Part shown: one piece after another, positions 8,549 through 17,448 of the stretch
Numbering within the stretch: position 1 is the stretch's first letter
Layout of the letters: the number at the start of each line of letters is the position of its first letter
Origin: Chloroflexota bacterium
GTDB lineage: Bacteria > Chloroflexota > Anaerolineae > UBA2200 > JACIWT01
Reading direction: 5' to 3'
DNA length: 63,842 nucleotides
Assembly (NCBI GenBank): GCA_014360825.1
Contig: JACIWT010000013.1
Location: 1 to 63,842, forward strand
The notes under the pieces: generated by a model
What the model was told of the DNA's origin: nothing
What the model saw: the letters and a program-made list of their open reading frames with translations, nothing else
Database searches by the model: none
Position numbers and translations under genes: made by a program

Positions 8549-9610
8549 CTATCTGACCCGGCGAGGGCGTTGTGCCTCCGCCAGCACGTGTCCCAGCGTG
8601 TCCAGGCTTTCCAGCACCTGACCAGCCCCACGCACTACACAAGTCACTGGGTCATCCGCCACATACACGCGCATCTTGGTCTCTTCTGAGAGCCGTTGCG
8701 CCATTCCTGGCAATTGAGCCACACCGCCGGTGAGGGCTACGCCTCGCTCAATCAGGTCGGCCACGAGTTCCGGCGGCGTCTCGTCAATGGCGTTTTTGAT
8801 GGTTTCGACGATCAGATCGAGTGGCCCGCTAATCGCCTCCCGGATTTCGACACTGGAGGCCTCAACGGTTTCTGGCAAGCCGGTGATCAGGTTACGGCCA
8901 TAAAGGGTCAGGGTTTTCTCTTCAGGTAGAGGATAGGCCGAACCAATGGCGATCTTGGTGCGCTCGGCCATGCGCTCACCAATGAGCAGGTTGTATTTTT
9001 GTCGCGCATACTGGATGATTGCCTCGTCCATCTCATCACCAGCCACGCGTAGAGAACGGCTGGTGACGACGCCTCCCGAGGAGAGAACAGCCATTTCTGT
9101 GGTACCCCCGCCGATGTCCACCACCATACTGCCTACAGAGTCGTTAATAGGCAGCCCCGCTCCAATAGCTGCGGCGATGGGTTCCTCGATCAGATAGCAC
9201 TCCCGCGCCCCAGCACTCAAAACCGCATCGTGGACCGCCCGCTTTTCCACTTCTGTCGCGCCACTAGGGATGCCAATTACCACCCGGGGCCGAGGAATGG
9301 GCATCCGGGTCATCTCATGAGCCTTGTTGATGAAGTAATGAAGCATACGTTCCGTTACGTCGAAATCTGAGATGACCCCATCACGTAGCGGGCGGATGGC
9401 CACGATGTTACCTGGAGTGCGCCCCACCATTTCCTTAGCCTCAGAGCCAATGGCCAATACTCGTCGGGAACGCTTCTCGATGGCCACCACTGAGGGCTCA
9501 TGGATGACGATGCCTGCGCCTTTCACCAGCACCAACACCGTCGCTGTCCCCAGGTCTATGCTCATGTCGCGGGAGAAAAGACCAAACAGGCTATTAAGTG
9601 GGCTAAACAA
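8549..9610 (-). CDS. mreB: Rod shape-determining actin homologue MreB
   Basis: Bacterial actin that organises side-wall synthesis. The phosphate-1 motif DLGTATVLV is near residues 19-27. The phosphate-2 region VVDIGGGTTEMAVLS and the adenosine motif ALTGGVAQLPGM are intact, and 353 residues is normal. The start is TTG at 9610: GGAG lies 7 bases upstream, and the resulting N-terminus ends in FGLFSRDMSIDLG, which matches the usual MreB beginning better than the internal ATG at 9565. It begins 20 bases after rplY. Confidence 0.96.
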   Translation of the reverse strand: MFSPLNSLFGLFSRDMSIDLGTATVLVLVKGAGIVIHEPSVVAIEKRSRRVLAIGSEAKEMVGRTPGNIVAIRPLRDGVISDFDVTERMLHYFINKAHEMTRMPIPRPRVVIGIPSGATEVEKRAVHDAVLSAGARECYLIEEPIAAAIGAGLPINDSVGSMVVDIGGGTTEMAVLSSGGVVTSRSLRVAGDEMDEAIIQYARQKYNLLIGERMAERTKIAIGSAYPLPEEKTLTLYGRNLITGLPETVEASSVEIREAISGPLDLIVETIKNAIDETPPELVADLIERGVALTGGVAQLPGMAQRLSEETKMRVYVADDPVTCVVRGAGQVLESLDTLGHVLAEAQRPRRVR

Positions 9611-9630
9611 GCAGTGTCTCCTCTATCAGA

Positions 9631-10293
9631 TTATTTTCCTGGCTCCTCAGCCGCCTCTTCCTTCTCTTTGCCCTTGCCGATCACTTCCACTTCCGCGGGG
9701 GCAGCCTCGGCTACGACTTCCTCGATCTCTTCCTTTTCCATTGGTAGGATCTTGACCACAATTTCCTCGGGCTCGGTCAGAACCTCGATGGCCGGACCTA
9801 ACTGCAGGTCTTTCACCATGATGGTCTGGTCTACCTCTGTAAGAAGGCTCAGGTCCACTACAATTTCCGGGATGAGATCGCTGGGCAGGCATTCCACCTC
9901 GATCGCATCTAAGCCTTGGAACAGAAGTCCTTGGCCTTTCTTCACAATGGGCGACTCGCCACGCAGTTCGATGGGCACTTCAGCAGTGATCCTCTCGGTC
10001 ATCACGACTTCATAGAAATCAACGTGCAGTAAATCCCGAGTGATTGGGTTACGCTGTATCTCCCGCGCCAGGACCATGTGTGGCTCATCGCTGCCTTTGA
10101 CCCGCAAACTGATGAGTCGCGTGCCTCCTGCCTCCTTGAGCAAGTGTTGTAAGGAGCGTGCTTCTACTTTAAGGTTCAGTGTCTTGGTCTTGTGCCCATA
10201 CATTACCGCCGGTACCCACCCCTCGCGGCGCATGCGTCGCACTTGTTTGCCAGTGATATCCCTGGTTTCAGCTTCCAGAATCAATTCTTCCAT
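9631..10293 (-). CDS. rplY: 50S ribosomal protein bL25 (Ctc/TL5 type)
   Basis: A 220-residue long form of bL25, which binds 5S rRNA on the large ribosomal subunit. The N-terminal RNA-binding domain has AETRDITGKQVRRMRREGWV and PAVMYGHK; the second beta domain follows with GLDAIEVECLPSDLIPEI. The C-terminal tail is rich in Glu and Ala, as in Ctc/TL5 proteins. It is first in the run leading to mreB. Confidence 0.93.
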   Translation of the reverse strand: MEELILEAETRDITGKQVRRMRREGWVPAVMYGHKTKTLNLKVEARSLQHLLKEAGGTRLISLRVKGSDEPHMVLAREIQRNPITRDLLHVDFYEVVMTERITAEVPIELRGESPIVKKGQGLLFQGLDAIEVECLPSDLIPEIVVDLSLLTEVDQTIMVKDLQLGPAIEVLTEPEEIVVKILPMEKEEIEEVVAEAAPAEVEVIGKGKEKEEAAEEPGK

Positions 10294-10334
10294 ATGCTTT
10301 TATCGCTCTCCTCGAGATATAGAGTTTCTTGATG

Positions 10335-10364
10335 ATAGTACAGCGAGAATCGGGCTTCGTCTAA
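10335..10364 (-). promoter_or_regulatory. Possible promoter for the rplY-mre-min operon
   Basis: On the minus strand TTAGAC (10359-10364) and TACTAT (10335-10340) are separated by 18 bases, about 40 bases before the rplY start. Both hexamers are imperfect, so the call is moderate. Confidence 0.4.
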
Positions 10365-10370
10365 CAGTCA

Positions 10371-10910
10371 CTATTCCTCCGAGACCAATAATCTGCGGAG
10401 AATGAGGAACAGGCCCAATATCGCACCGATAGTGCCACCTAATACAGCTGCCGTGCGCGTATCTAACGCCGTCTGCACATCACCATGTACCTCACGGGCC
10501 AATAGGATGGCTGTCTTTCCACCATTCACGTGCACACTCCGTCCCGCGACGAGCCCAACACCCGAATCTTGTAGAGTCATCTCCTCACCGATGGTCGCCC
10601 CCACGGCTGAGTTGTGCACGGTTATGTGGGTTCCCTGAACACCACAGGCCAGACTTCTCTTTAGCGACACTTCGGTAGCCTGGATCCCCTGGACGGCGCA
10701 CTGTTCGAGATTCGATGTCTCGGCCGAGAATGTGCCTGCAAAAGACTGGTGTAGCTCGGCACTGCCTGCTTCGATGGTTTCAGCAGCGCTTTGGCTTAGG
10801 ACCACCGATTGGGCTGTCACATCGCCGACTACCTCTCCCTCCAATTCACGCGAAATTTCTTCCTCCGGGGTAGGCGCAGGCTGCTCTACACTCCCTTTTC
10901 TCTTGGCCAT
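10371..10910 (-). CDS. Repeat-rich protein with C-terminal membrane anchor, unknown function
   Basis: A 179-residue protein not recognised as a named family. After a short charged N-terminus (MAKRKGS, EEEISRELEG), residues about 35-145 consist of short alternating segments such as VTAQSVVLSQSAAETIEAG and GVQGTHITVHNSAVGATIG. These suggest a right-handed beta-solenoid, as in bactofilins. A single hydrophobic segment (AAVLGGTIGAILGLFLILRR) ends the chain. No signal peptide is visible, so the repeats would face the cytoplasm. The ATG at 10910 has GGGGG upstream. It stands alone, with its own promoter, just upstream of the mre operon. Confidence 0.75.
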   Translation of the reverse strand: MAKRKGSVEQPAPTPEEEISRELEGEVVGDVTAQSVVLSQSAAETIEAGSAELHQSFAGTFSAETSNLEQCAVQGIQATEVSLKRSLACGVQGTHITVHNSAVGATIGEEMTLQDSGVGLVAGRSVHVNGGKTAILLAREVHGDVQTALDTRTAAVLGGTIGAILGLFLILRRLLVSEE

Positions 10911-10958
10911 CGGAACCCCCTTGTCAAACATATATGGGCCTTCTCGCCCAGTGGTGAT

Positions 10959-10987
10959 ATGATACATCAGAGGCTGGATAATGTCAA
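10959..10987 (-). promoter_or_regulatory. Sigma-70-type promoter for the beta-solenoid-like gene
   Basis: On the minus strand a consensus TTGACA (10982-10987) and TATCAT (10959-10964) are separated by 17 bases. The start would be near 10952, giving a leader of about 40 bases before the ATG at 10910. Confidence 0.7.
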
Positions 10988-11115
10988 ACAACTTGCCCCC
11001 TTGACCTGCTTGTTACGCTCTATGTTCAGGGAGGCTAACCTCTTGCCAAATGCCCCCTACGCTATCCGGAATGCCCCCATAAGCAATTTGGGGATAAGTG
11101 TTCTAACCTCACATT

Positions 11116-11143
11116 TTGTCAAGAGAAGAACTTAGCATAGAAT
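11116..11143 (+). promoter_or_regulatory. Sigma-70-type promoter for the surface-glycan operon
   Basis: TTGTCA (11116-11121) and TAGAAT (11138-11143) are separated by 16 bases, about 50 bases upstream of the lipoprotein gene. It faces away from the promoter at 10959-10987. Confidence 0.6.
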
Positions 11144-11200
11144 GAATTTATTCTTTATGAAACGACCCAACTAGTCCTGCACACATCGCAAGGAGCGCAT

Positions 11201-12751
11201 GTGGAAAGTCACCGCTTTCGGAAGGCACTGTCTTTTACCTTTTTGGTTTTGCTCTTGTTATCCTGTGCTCACAGGGCTACACCACAGGCCCAGGAGGTTA
11301 TACTTCACGTAGATGGCCAGGACTTCGTTGTGCAGGCCGCTGGCCCCACTGTACGCCAAGTGTTGGAGCAAGCAGGAGTGACACTGGGTAGTCTGGACCG
11401 TGTGACCCCAGACCTCTGGGCAGCAGTGGAACCGGATATGCGCATCGAAATCATCCGGGTGCGTGAAGAACGCCAGACACGCGTCCTGGCTTACCCTCGC
11501 CAGGTAGTTAAGGATGAGGGAGTTGCGGTGGGTGAGCAGCGCCTCTTGCAATTGGGAGCCAATGGCACGGAAGAATTGCTCTATCAGATCAGTTATGACG
11601 GGACTGTGGTGTTAGGCAGCGAGTTGATAGCCTCGCGAGTTATCACTCCTCCTCGGCCGGAGATCCTGATGGTGGGTGTCGCCCCACCTACCGTTACAGT
11701 TTCATTCAGTGGCACACTTGCTTACATTGCCAACGGTAACGCGTGGGTAATGCGTGGCTCCAGTGCCAGCCGGACACCACTGACCTTCTCTGGCGACTTA
11801 GATGGGCGTGTCTTCGCTCTCTCGCCTGACGGCAACTACCTGCTCTATTCCCGACGGCTTCCACAGGGCCATCACAGTGGTGCCTTCAATGAACTTTTCG
11901 TGATAGACACTCAGTTTACGGTGCAGGGAGAGCAGTCGCTTGGCTTGCGTAACATTCTGTATGCCAGTTGGTCACCTGACGGCGAACGGATAGCCTACTC
12001 AACAGCCGAGCCGGCTGACGGGGCGCCGGGTTGGATAGCGCATAACGACCTGCAAGTCATGCGGCCCGATGGCTCGATGAACCACGTTATCTTGCCGCCC
12101 TCTTCCCAAGGATTATACAGTTGGTGGGGTACGCGCTTCTTTTGGTCACCTGAGGGCTCGCAATTTGCCTATGCTAATGGCAATGAGGTGGGTTTGATAG
12201 ATGCGAAATGGGGAACAAGGGTAATACTGACCCGTTTTCCGCCTTATCACACTTATAGCGAGTGGGTGTGGACACCCACACTGGCCTGGTCCCCTGATGG
12301 GCGTTACCTTTTGGCCGTGGTCCACGGCGGTGAGGGAAGCACAGTGCCTGAGGAGAGCCCTGACTTCGATCTCTGGCTGTTTGACATAGAAGGCGGAGGA
12401 CGTTATCTTCTAGCGAGAGGGGTGGGGATGTGGTGTGTGCCCGCCTGGTCGCCGATACCGGGCGGACGAGGGCATCGGTCGATCGCGTACACCGCGGCTG
12501 TCCACACCGAGAGTTCGGACAGCAGTCCTTATGCACTTTATTTGGTAGGCCGGGATGGCACCGGTGCGGGGCGCGTATTCCCCCGCCAGAATGAACCTGG
12601 GACAGTTGGGCAAGGGCTGGCTTGGGGGCCTGATGGTCGTACATTGGCCTTCCTCTGGAATGGTGACATAGTCTTGTGGGATATGCACGCTGAACCGCAA
12701 ATTCTAACGGCCTCTGGTGCTTGTACTGCATTGGTCTGGGGAGGACCATGA
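11201..12751 (+). CDS. Lipoprotein with DUF348-like and TolB-type beta-propeller domains
   Basis: A 516-residue exported protein. A hydrophobic signal ends in the lipobox LLSC with Cys at residue 22. Residues about 30-110 (VILHVDGQDFVVQAAGPTVR, VLEQAGVTLGSLDRV) resemble the ubiquitin-like DUF348 domain of YabE/Rpf proteins. From about 165 on, repeats with WSPDGERIAYS, LSPDGNYLLYS, WSPDGRYLLAV and WGPDGRTLAFL form a PD40/TolB-like propeller. The GTG start has AGGAG upstream; an overlapping ATG at 11199 is out of frame. The stop overlaps the next gene as ATGA, so the two are coupled. A role in sensing or binding surface glycan is inference. Confidence 0.85.
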   Translation: MESHRFRKALSFTFLVLLLLSCAHRATPQAQEVILHVDGQDFVVQAAGPTVRQVLEQAGVTLGSLDRVTPDLWAAVEPDMRIEIIRVREERQTRVLAYPRQVVKDEGVAVGEQRLLQLGANGTEELLYQISYDGTVVLGSELIASRVITPPRPEILMVGVAPPTVTVSFSGTLAYIANGNAWVMRGSSASRTPLTFSGDLDGRVFALSPDGNYLLYSRRLPQGHHSGAFNELFVIDTQFTVQGEQSLGLRNILYASWSPDGERIAYSTAEPADGAPGWIAHNDLQVMRPDGSMNHVILPPSSQGLYSWWGTRFFWSPEGSQFAYANGNEVGLIDAKWGTRVILTRFPPYHTYSEWVWTPTLAWSPDGRYLLAVVHGGEGSTVPEESPDFDLWLFDIEGGGRYLLARGVGMWCVPAWSPIPGGRGHRSIAYTAAVHTESSDSSPYALYLVGRDGTGAGRVFPRQNEPGTVGQGLAWGPDGRTLAFLWNGDIVLWDMHAEPQILTASGACTALVWGGP

Positions 12752-15660
12752 CGGAGATAAGCGTGGGTATCAACAGAACCCCCAGAGTGAAAGGGGTGTT
12801 GCGAGCACTGGCGGGTCTAATAGGGCTGCTCAGTGTGTTGCTTCTGGCCTGGGCTGGGGCCAACGTATCCAGCATTGTTTCTACACATCGAATGGCGGTG
12901 CGAGGCATTACATTCGGTTTGCCCGAGCGGCTTCCTGCCACTGTCGCACCGCTCTGGGGCGTGAATACCGCCCTGGAGCAATACGACGATGCCGAGATAG
13001 AACGCGCCTTGGATATGATCCAGGAAGGTGGTTTTGTATGGGTGCGCCAATCTTTTCCCTGGGCGAGCATTGAGCCAGAACCCGGCGCTTTCGAGTGGGG
13101 GCCATGGGATCGCATTGTGGAGGCCGTCACCAGCCGGGGCCTGCACCTCGTAGCAGTGCTGCATACCGCACCGCCTTGGGCTCGGGCGGTCATAGATCAA
13201 TCCAATCCATTCGCTCCTCCACAGTATATGGCGACATACGCGCTTTTTGTGCGAGCCTTTACGCAGCGCTATGGTGACCGGATAGACCATTATGAGATTT
13301 GGGATGAGCCCAACATCTATCCGCATTGGGGAGAGCGTCCTATTGATCCCTCTGCTTATGCGCGTCTTTTACATTTGGCAGCAGCGGAAGTGCGAGCCCA
13401 TGATCCGAAAGCAGTAGTGTTGGCCGCAGGGTTAGCGCCGACCTCGGAATCCGGCGGTCGTAATATGAGCGACATACTTTTCCTCCGCGGTTTGTACGCG
13501 GCTGGTGCAGGACCTGATTTCGATATCCTGGCTGCAAAACCCTACGGTTTCTGGTCTGGTCCAGACGACCGGCGTGTGGATGCCAATGTGCTCAATTTCT
13601 CACGGGTCATACTCTTGCGCGAGGAGATGGAGCGTCATGGCGATGTAGATAAACCCCTCTGGGCAGTAGAGTTCGGCTGGAACGCGCTGCCGCCTGATTG
13701 GACAGGCCAACCCTCACTGTGGGGTACGGATATTGCAGAGAAACAGGTAGAGCGGGTAACGAATGCCATCCGCCGCGCCCGCGAGGAATGGCCGTGGATG
13801 CATGCTATGTGCTGGGCTGAATTTCAGCCTGTTGCCCCGGACGACGACCCGGTTTGGGGATTCGCTCTGGTGCGACGCGACTTCTCACCCACACCTTTCT
13901 ATGTAGCCCTACGCGACTTGGCGCTGGCTCCGCCGGTGGCCTACCCCGGCCGCTACCCTGCCGATGCTTGGAGAGACGGGTTGGTGAGCCGGTCCGGCGA
14001 TGCACTGCACCTGCGCTTCTGGGGGACAGACTTGACCGTAGAAACCGATGGGCACCTCTCTGTAACCGTGGATGGCGAACCCACAACATCTAACCTATCC
14101 CTGGGCGAGCACGAGGCCGTGCTGAGGGGGGAGGGAACACTGCGCGGGTTCACCATTTGGAGGCGAGCACAGTTCAGCGGTTTTTACAAGCAACTCTCTA
14201 TTTACATCGGGCTGCTGGTTTTGGCGCTCACGGGAATAGGCGGAACAATCTGGGCTCTGCGACTGGATGGCTGGGCGATGTGGCTAACCAGTCAATACCG
14301 CGATTTATCCGATACAATGGCCCTTGCGCTCATGACCTTGCTGCTTGTGGGCTTTTACCTAGTTCCGTACGTCTGGCTGAGTCTGATTTCGCTGGTGCTC
14401 CTGGCTTGGATGGCGTATCTGCGCCTTGAACTGGCCTTGCGCCTCCTGGTGTTCAGTGTGCCCTTTTTCCTGTATCCCAAGGCTATCCTCGGCAAGGCCT
14501 TTTCGCTGGTCGAGATATTGACCTTGCTTTCTTTTGCAGTATTGGCTTTGCGCAATCTCGAGAGGTTTAGAACTCTTGCCCTTTCCAAGGCTGGGCCAGT
14601 GAAGTGGCGGCTTTCCGCGTTGGATTGGGCCGTGTTTACATTCGCAGTCATCGGGGCGCTCTCGCTCTTGACGGCCGTATTTCGAGGAGTTGCTATTCGG
14701 GAATTCCGCGTGGTGGTATTAGAGCCCGTTCTGCTCTACATTCTGTTGCGCTTCGGTCGCTGGCGCGAACGCGATCTGCTGTTGTTGGGCGATGCACTGA
14801 TGTGGTCAGGTCTGGCTGTCTCATTCATAGGTCTCTATCAGTATTTTCTAGCCGGTGATGTGATTGTAGCAGAGGGTGTGCGGCGCATGCACAGCGTCTA
14901 TGCCTCTCCCAATAATCTAAGCCTGTTTCTGGGGCGTGTCTTTCCAGTGGCGTTTGCCATCGCCTGGCTGGGTTACTCACGAGGACGACGGTGGCTCGGC
15001 GCTGCTACTGCATTGATTATGTTGCCCTGTCTGTTCCTCACCTACTCGCGTGGGGCGTGGCTATTAGGCGTGCCTTTGGCCCTGTTGACCATTGGCCTGA
15101 TCCGTGGCCGGAAATCGCTTATCGCCATGACAGGGGCAGTGGTGGCTGCCCTCTTAAGCCTTTTGCCATTGGCGGGGACGCAGCGCATCGCGTCGCTGTT
15201 CAATTTCTCGGCCGGCACATCCTTCCTGCGCCTTAAGCTCTGGCAGGCTGCCATTGCCATGATCCGTGACTATCCCCTCACAGGCATCGGGCTGGACAAT
15301 TTTCTGTACCTCTATCCTCGTTATATACTATGGGAAGCCAGAGATGAGCCCAACCTCTCACATCCGCATAATATTCTGCTGGACTTCTGGACCCGGTTAG
15401 GCATCTTGGGTGTGTTGGCAGGCATCTGGCTGCTCGTCGCCTTTTTTGGGGCAGCAACCCGTCTCTACCGACGCTTGGCGGAAGGAGACATGCGAGCATT
15501 GGTGTTGGGGCTGATGGCGAGCATGGTGGACTTCTTAGCCCATGGATTGGTGGATAATTCCTACTTCCTGGTGGATTTGGCTTTTGTATTCATGTTCACC
15601 CTAGGTATCGTACGGGCTGGGGAATTCATAGTGACAGAGAAGGAGGCTATCCCTTGGTAG
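12748..15660 (+). CDS. Glycoside hydrolase (clan GH-A) fused to O-antigen ligase/polymerase-type membrane domain
   Basis: A 970-residue protein. One anchor helix (about residues 19-40) precedes an extracytoplasmic (beta/alpha)8-type domain. This carries IWDEPNIYPHWGER, whose Glu fits the general acid/base, and LWAVEFGWN, whose Glu fits the nucleophile of GH39/GH5-like enzymes. A short beta domain follows (about 410-465). The second half has some twelve hydrophobic segments with LTYSRGAWLLG and LSHPHNILLDFWTRLGILG, signatures of the Wzy/WaaL family that joins polysaccharide units. The ATG overlaps the previous stop (ATGA). Both halves look intact, so one polypeptide could cut and join the same glycan; this is inference. 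Confidence 0.85.
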   Translation: MTEISVGINRTPRVKGVLRALAGLIGLLSVLLLAWAGANVSSIVSTHRMAVRGITFGLPERLPATVAPLWGVNTALEQYDDAEIERALDMIQEGGFVWVRQSFPWASIEPEPGAFEWGPWDRIVEAVTSRGLHLVAVLHTAPPWARAVIDQSNPFAPPQYMATYALFVRAFTQRYGDRIDHYEIWDEPNIYPHWGERPIDPSAYARLLHLAAAEVRAHDPKAVVLAAGLAPTSESGGRNMSDILFLRGLYAAGAGPDFDILAAKPYGFWSGPDDRRVDANVLNFSRVILLREEMERHGDVDKPLWAVEFGWNALPPDWTGQPSLWGTDIAEKQVERVTNAIRRAREEWPWMHAMCWAEFQPVAPDDDPVWGFALVRRDFSPTPFYVALRDLALAPPVAYPGRYPADAWRDGLVSRSGDALHLRFWGTDLTVETDGHLSVTVDGEPTTSNLSLGEHEAVLRGEGTLRGFTIWRRAQFSGFYKQLSIYIGLLVLALTGIGGTIWALRLDGWAMWLTSQYRDLSDTMALALMTLLLVGFYLVPYVWLSLISLVLLAWMAYLRLELALRLLVFSVPFFLYPKAILGKAFSLVEILTLLSFAVLALRNLERFRTLALSKAGPVKWRLSALDWAVFTFAVIGALSLLTAVFRGVAIREFRVVVLEPVLLYILLRFGRWRERDLLLLGDALMWSGLAVSFIGLYQYFLAGDVIVAEGVRRMHSVYASPNNLSLFLGRVFPVAFAIAWLGYSRGRRWLGAATALIMLPCLFLTYSRGAWLLGVPLALLTIGLIRGRKSLIAMTGAVVAALLSLLPLAGTQRIASLFNFSAGTSFLRLKLWQAAIAMIRDYPLTGIGLDNFLYLYPRYILWEARDEPNLSHPHNILLDFWTRLGILGVLAGIWLLVAFFGAATRLYRRLAEGDMRALVLGLMASMVDFLAHGLVDNSYFLVDLAFVFMFTLGIVRAGEFIVTEKEAIPW

Positions 15661-16385
15661 ATCCGTCCAAGATCAGGGTTGACGTAGTAATTCCCGTTTA
15701 CAATGAGGAGAAGGACCTACCGACCAGCATAGAAACTCTACATAAGTTTATGACGGACAACGTGTCCTATGACTGGCGTATTGTGATTGCGGACAATGCC
15801 TCTGTGGACCGCACGTTGGAAATCGCTAAGGCATTATCTGAACGTTATCCCCGCGTGAAATATATCCATCTGGATCAGAAGGGTCGTGGGCGGGCACTGC
15901 GCAAGTCCTGGCTGGAAAGCGATGCCGATATTGTCAGCTACATGGACGTAGATCTCTCCACCAACCTCGATGCCTTTCCGCCCCTCATCGCCGCACTGAG
16001 CACAGGTGTCTATGATGTGGCGATCGGCTCGCGCTTGTTGCCTGCCTCGCGGGTGACACGCCAACCCAAGAGAGAGATCATCTCCCGGATTTACAATTTG
16101 CTCATCAAGTTGATGTTCCGGAATCGCTTTTCCGATGCCCAATGTGGTTTCAAGGCCCTCACACGCCGCGCCGTACAGACCCTGGTACCCTTGGTCAAAG
16201 ATCAAGCCTGGTTCTTCGATAGCGAATTGCTCCTTTTGGCCGAGCGCAAGGGGTTCCGCATTTTCGAGGTGCCGGTGGAATGGGTGGAGGACCCAGACAC
16301 CCGGGTGAAAATCCTTAGCACGGCCTGGGAGGATATCAAGGGGTTGGTGCGAGTGAGATTCAGCAAAGAGTATAATCGAGGATAG
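15654..16385 (+). CDS. Glycosyltransferase family 2, polyprenyl-phosphate-sugar synthase-like
   Basis: A 243-residue GT-A enzyme resembling dolichyl-phosphate mannose/glucose synthases, which load a sugar on a lipid carrier. Motifs are [12 protein letters not shown] at the nucleotide site, [15 protein letters not shown] (the metal-binding DxD region), GSRLLPAS, and [12 protein letters not shown] with FFDSELL. No C-terminal membrane helices are present. The start is TTG at 15654 with GGAGG about 7 bases upstream; it overlaps the previous gene by 7 bases. It probably supplies lipid-linked sugar to the preceding membrane protein. Confidence 0.9.
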   Translation: MVDPSKIRVDVVIPVYNEEKDLPTSIETLHKFMTDNVSYDWRIVIADNASVDRTLEIAKALSERYPRVKYIHLDQKGRGRALRKSWLESDADIVSYMDVDLSTNLDAFPPLIAALSTGVYDVAIGSRLLPASRVTRQPKREIISRIYNLLIKLMFRNRFSDAQCGFKALTRRAVQTLVPLVKDQAWFFDSELLLLAERKGFRIFEVPVEWVEDPDTRVKILSTAWEDIKGLVRVRFSKEYNRG

Positions 16386-16396
16386 GAAGGTGGGTC

Positions 16397-17332
16397 ATGC
16401 GCGTACTCATCACTGGCGGGGCTGGTTTCCTCGGCTCTCATCTGTGCGATCGTTTTTTGGCCGAGGGGCATGAAGTCATCGCCATGGACAACCTCATCAC
16501 CGGTTCTACGCGCAATATTGCGCATCTGGCTGGCCACGAGCGGTTTCAGTTCATCAAGCATGATGTGACCAACTATATTTTCATTGACGGGCCGGTGGAT
16601 GCCATCTTGCATTTCGCTTCACCCGCCAGTCCGATTGACTACCTGGAATTGCCTATCCAGACGCTGAAAGTTGGGGCACTGGGCACGCACAAAGCCTTAG
16701 GTCTTGCGCGGGCGAAAGGGGCACGGTTCCTGCTGGCCTCGACCTCCGAGGTCTATGGCGATCCGCTAGTACATCCCCAAAGCGAGGACTATTGGGGCAA
16801 TGTGAATCCTATCGGTCCCCGTGGTGTATACGACGAAGCCAAGCGCTTTGCTGAGGCCCTGACCATGGCATACCATCGCGTGCACGGCGTTGATACCCGC
16901 ATTGCTCGCATCTTCAACACCTACGGGCCACGTATGCGCTTGGATGATGGGCGCGTGGTGCCCAATTTCATCGGCCAGGCCCTCCGTGGTGAGCCTCTTA
17001 CCGTTTATGGCGACGGCTCACAGACGCGCAGCTTCTGCTACTCTGACGATCTCATCGAGGGCATCTACCGACTACTCCTCTCCACAGAGACGGAGCCCGT
17101 GAACCTGGGCAACCCATCTGAGATGACCATTCTGGAGTTCGCACATCGGATCAACGAAGCGGTGGGCAGTAAAGCAGGTGTGGTGTTTAAACCGCTACCG
17201 GCAGACGACCCGAAGAGGCGCCAACCTGACATTACGAGGGCGCGCCGTATTCTGGGGTGGGAGCCCCGGATATCCCTGGATGAGGGATTACGACACACCA
17301 TCGCCTATTTCCGCACCCAATTGATGGTCTAA
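16397..17332 (+). CDS. UDP-glucuronate decarboxylase (UDP-xylose synthase) family
   Basis: An extended short-chain dehydrogenase of 311 residues. The NAD-binding GGAGFLGSH is at residues 7-15, the catalytic YDEAK (YxxxK) is near the middle, and [21 protein letters not shown] and [13 protein letters not shown] are present. This set is typical of UDP-xylose synthases, which decarboxylate UDP-glucuronate to UDP-xylose; a related 4,6-dehydratase or epimerase is less likely. It ends the glycan operon and suggests that the exported glycan contains xylose (inference). Confidence 0.88.
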   Translation: MRVLITGGAGFLGSHLCDRFLAEGHEVIAMDNLITGSTRNIAHLAGHERFQFIKHDVTNYIFIDGPVDAILHFASPASPIDYLELPIQTLKVGALGTHKALGLARAKGARFLLASTSEVYGDPLVHPQSEDYWGNVNPIGPRGVYDEAKRFAEALTMAYHRVHGVDTRIARIFNTYGPRMRLDDGRVVPNFIGQALRGEPLTVYGDGSQTRSFCYSDDLIEGIYRLLLSTETEPVNLGNPSEMTILEFAHRINEAVGSKAGVVFKPLPADDPKRRQPDITRARRILGWEPRISLDEGLRHTIAYFRTQLMV

Positions 17333-17333
17333 G

Positions 17334-17352
17334 AGTTTCGCCCAGGGAAACT
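17334..17352 (+). terminator. Weak hairpin after the glycan operon
   Basis: AGTTTC (17334-17339) and GAAACT (17347-17352) form a 6-bp stem with a 7-base loop, 2 bases after the stop of the decarboxylase gene. Only TT follows, so it is a weak terminator candidate. Confidence 0.25.
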
Positions 17353-17379
17353 TTGCCGGCGTACCCCTTTGTTCCTTGC

Positions 17380-17407
17380 TTGCGTATCTCCTCCTCTTGA
17401 CTATAAT
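17380..17407 (+). promoter_or_regulatory. Sigma-70-type promoter for the tRNA nucleotidyltransferase fusion
   Basis: TTGCGT (17380-17385) and a perfect TATAAT (17402-17407) are separated by 16 bases. The expected start near 17414 leaves a leader of about 35 bases before the ATG at 17449. Confidence 0.65.
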
Positions 17408-17448
17408 ACTATTTGAGATGTTCTGATCCAGGGATGGGAATCGCGCAG

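Noticed and set aside
12174-13193. Leftward frame of 339 codons opposite the lipoprotein and fusion genes
   Set aside because: Composition is that of an antisense shadow, it has no domain, and it lies opposite two strongly supported genes.
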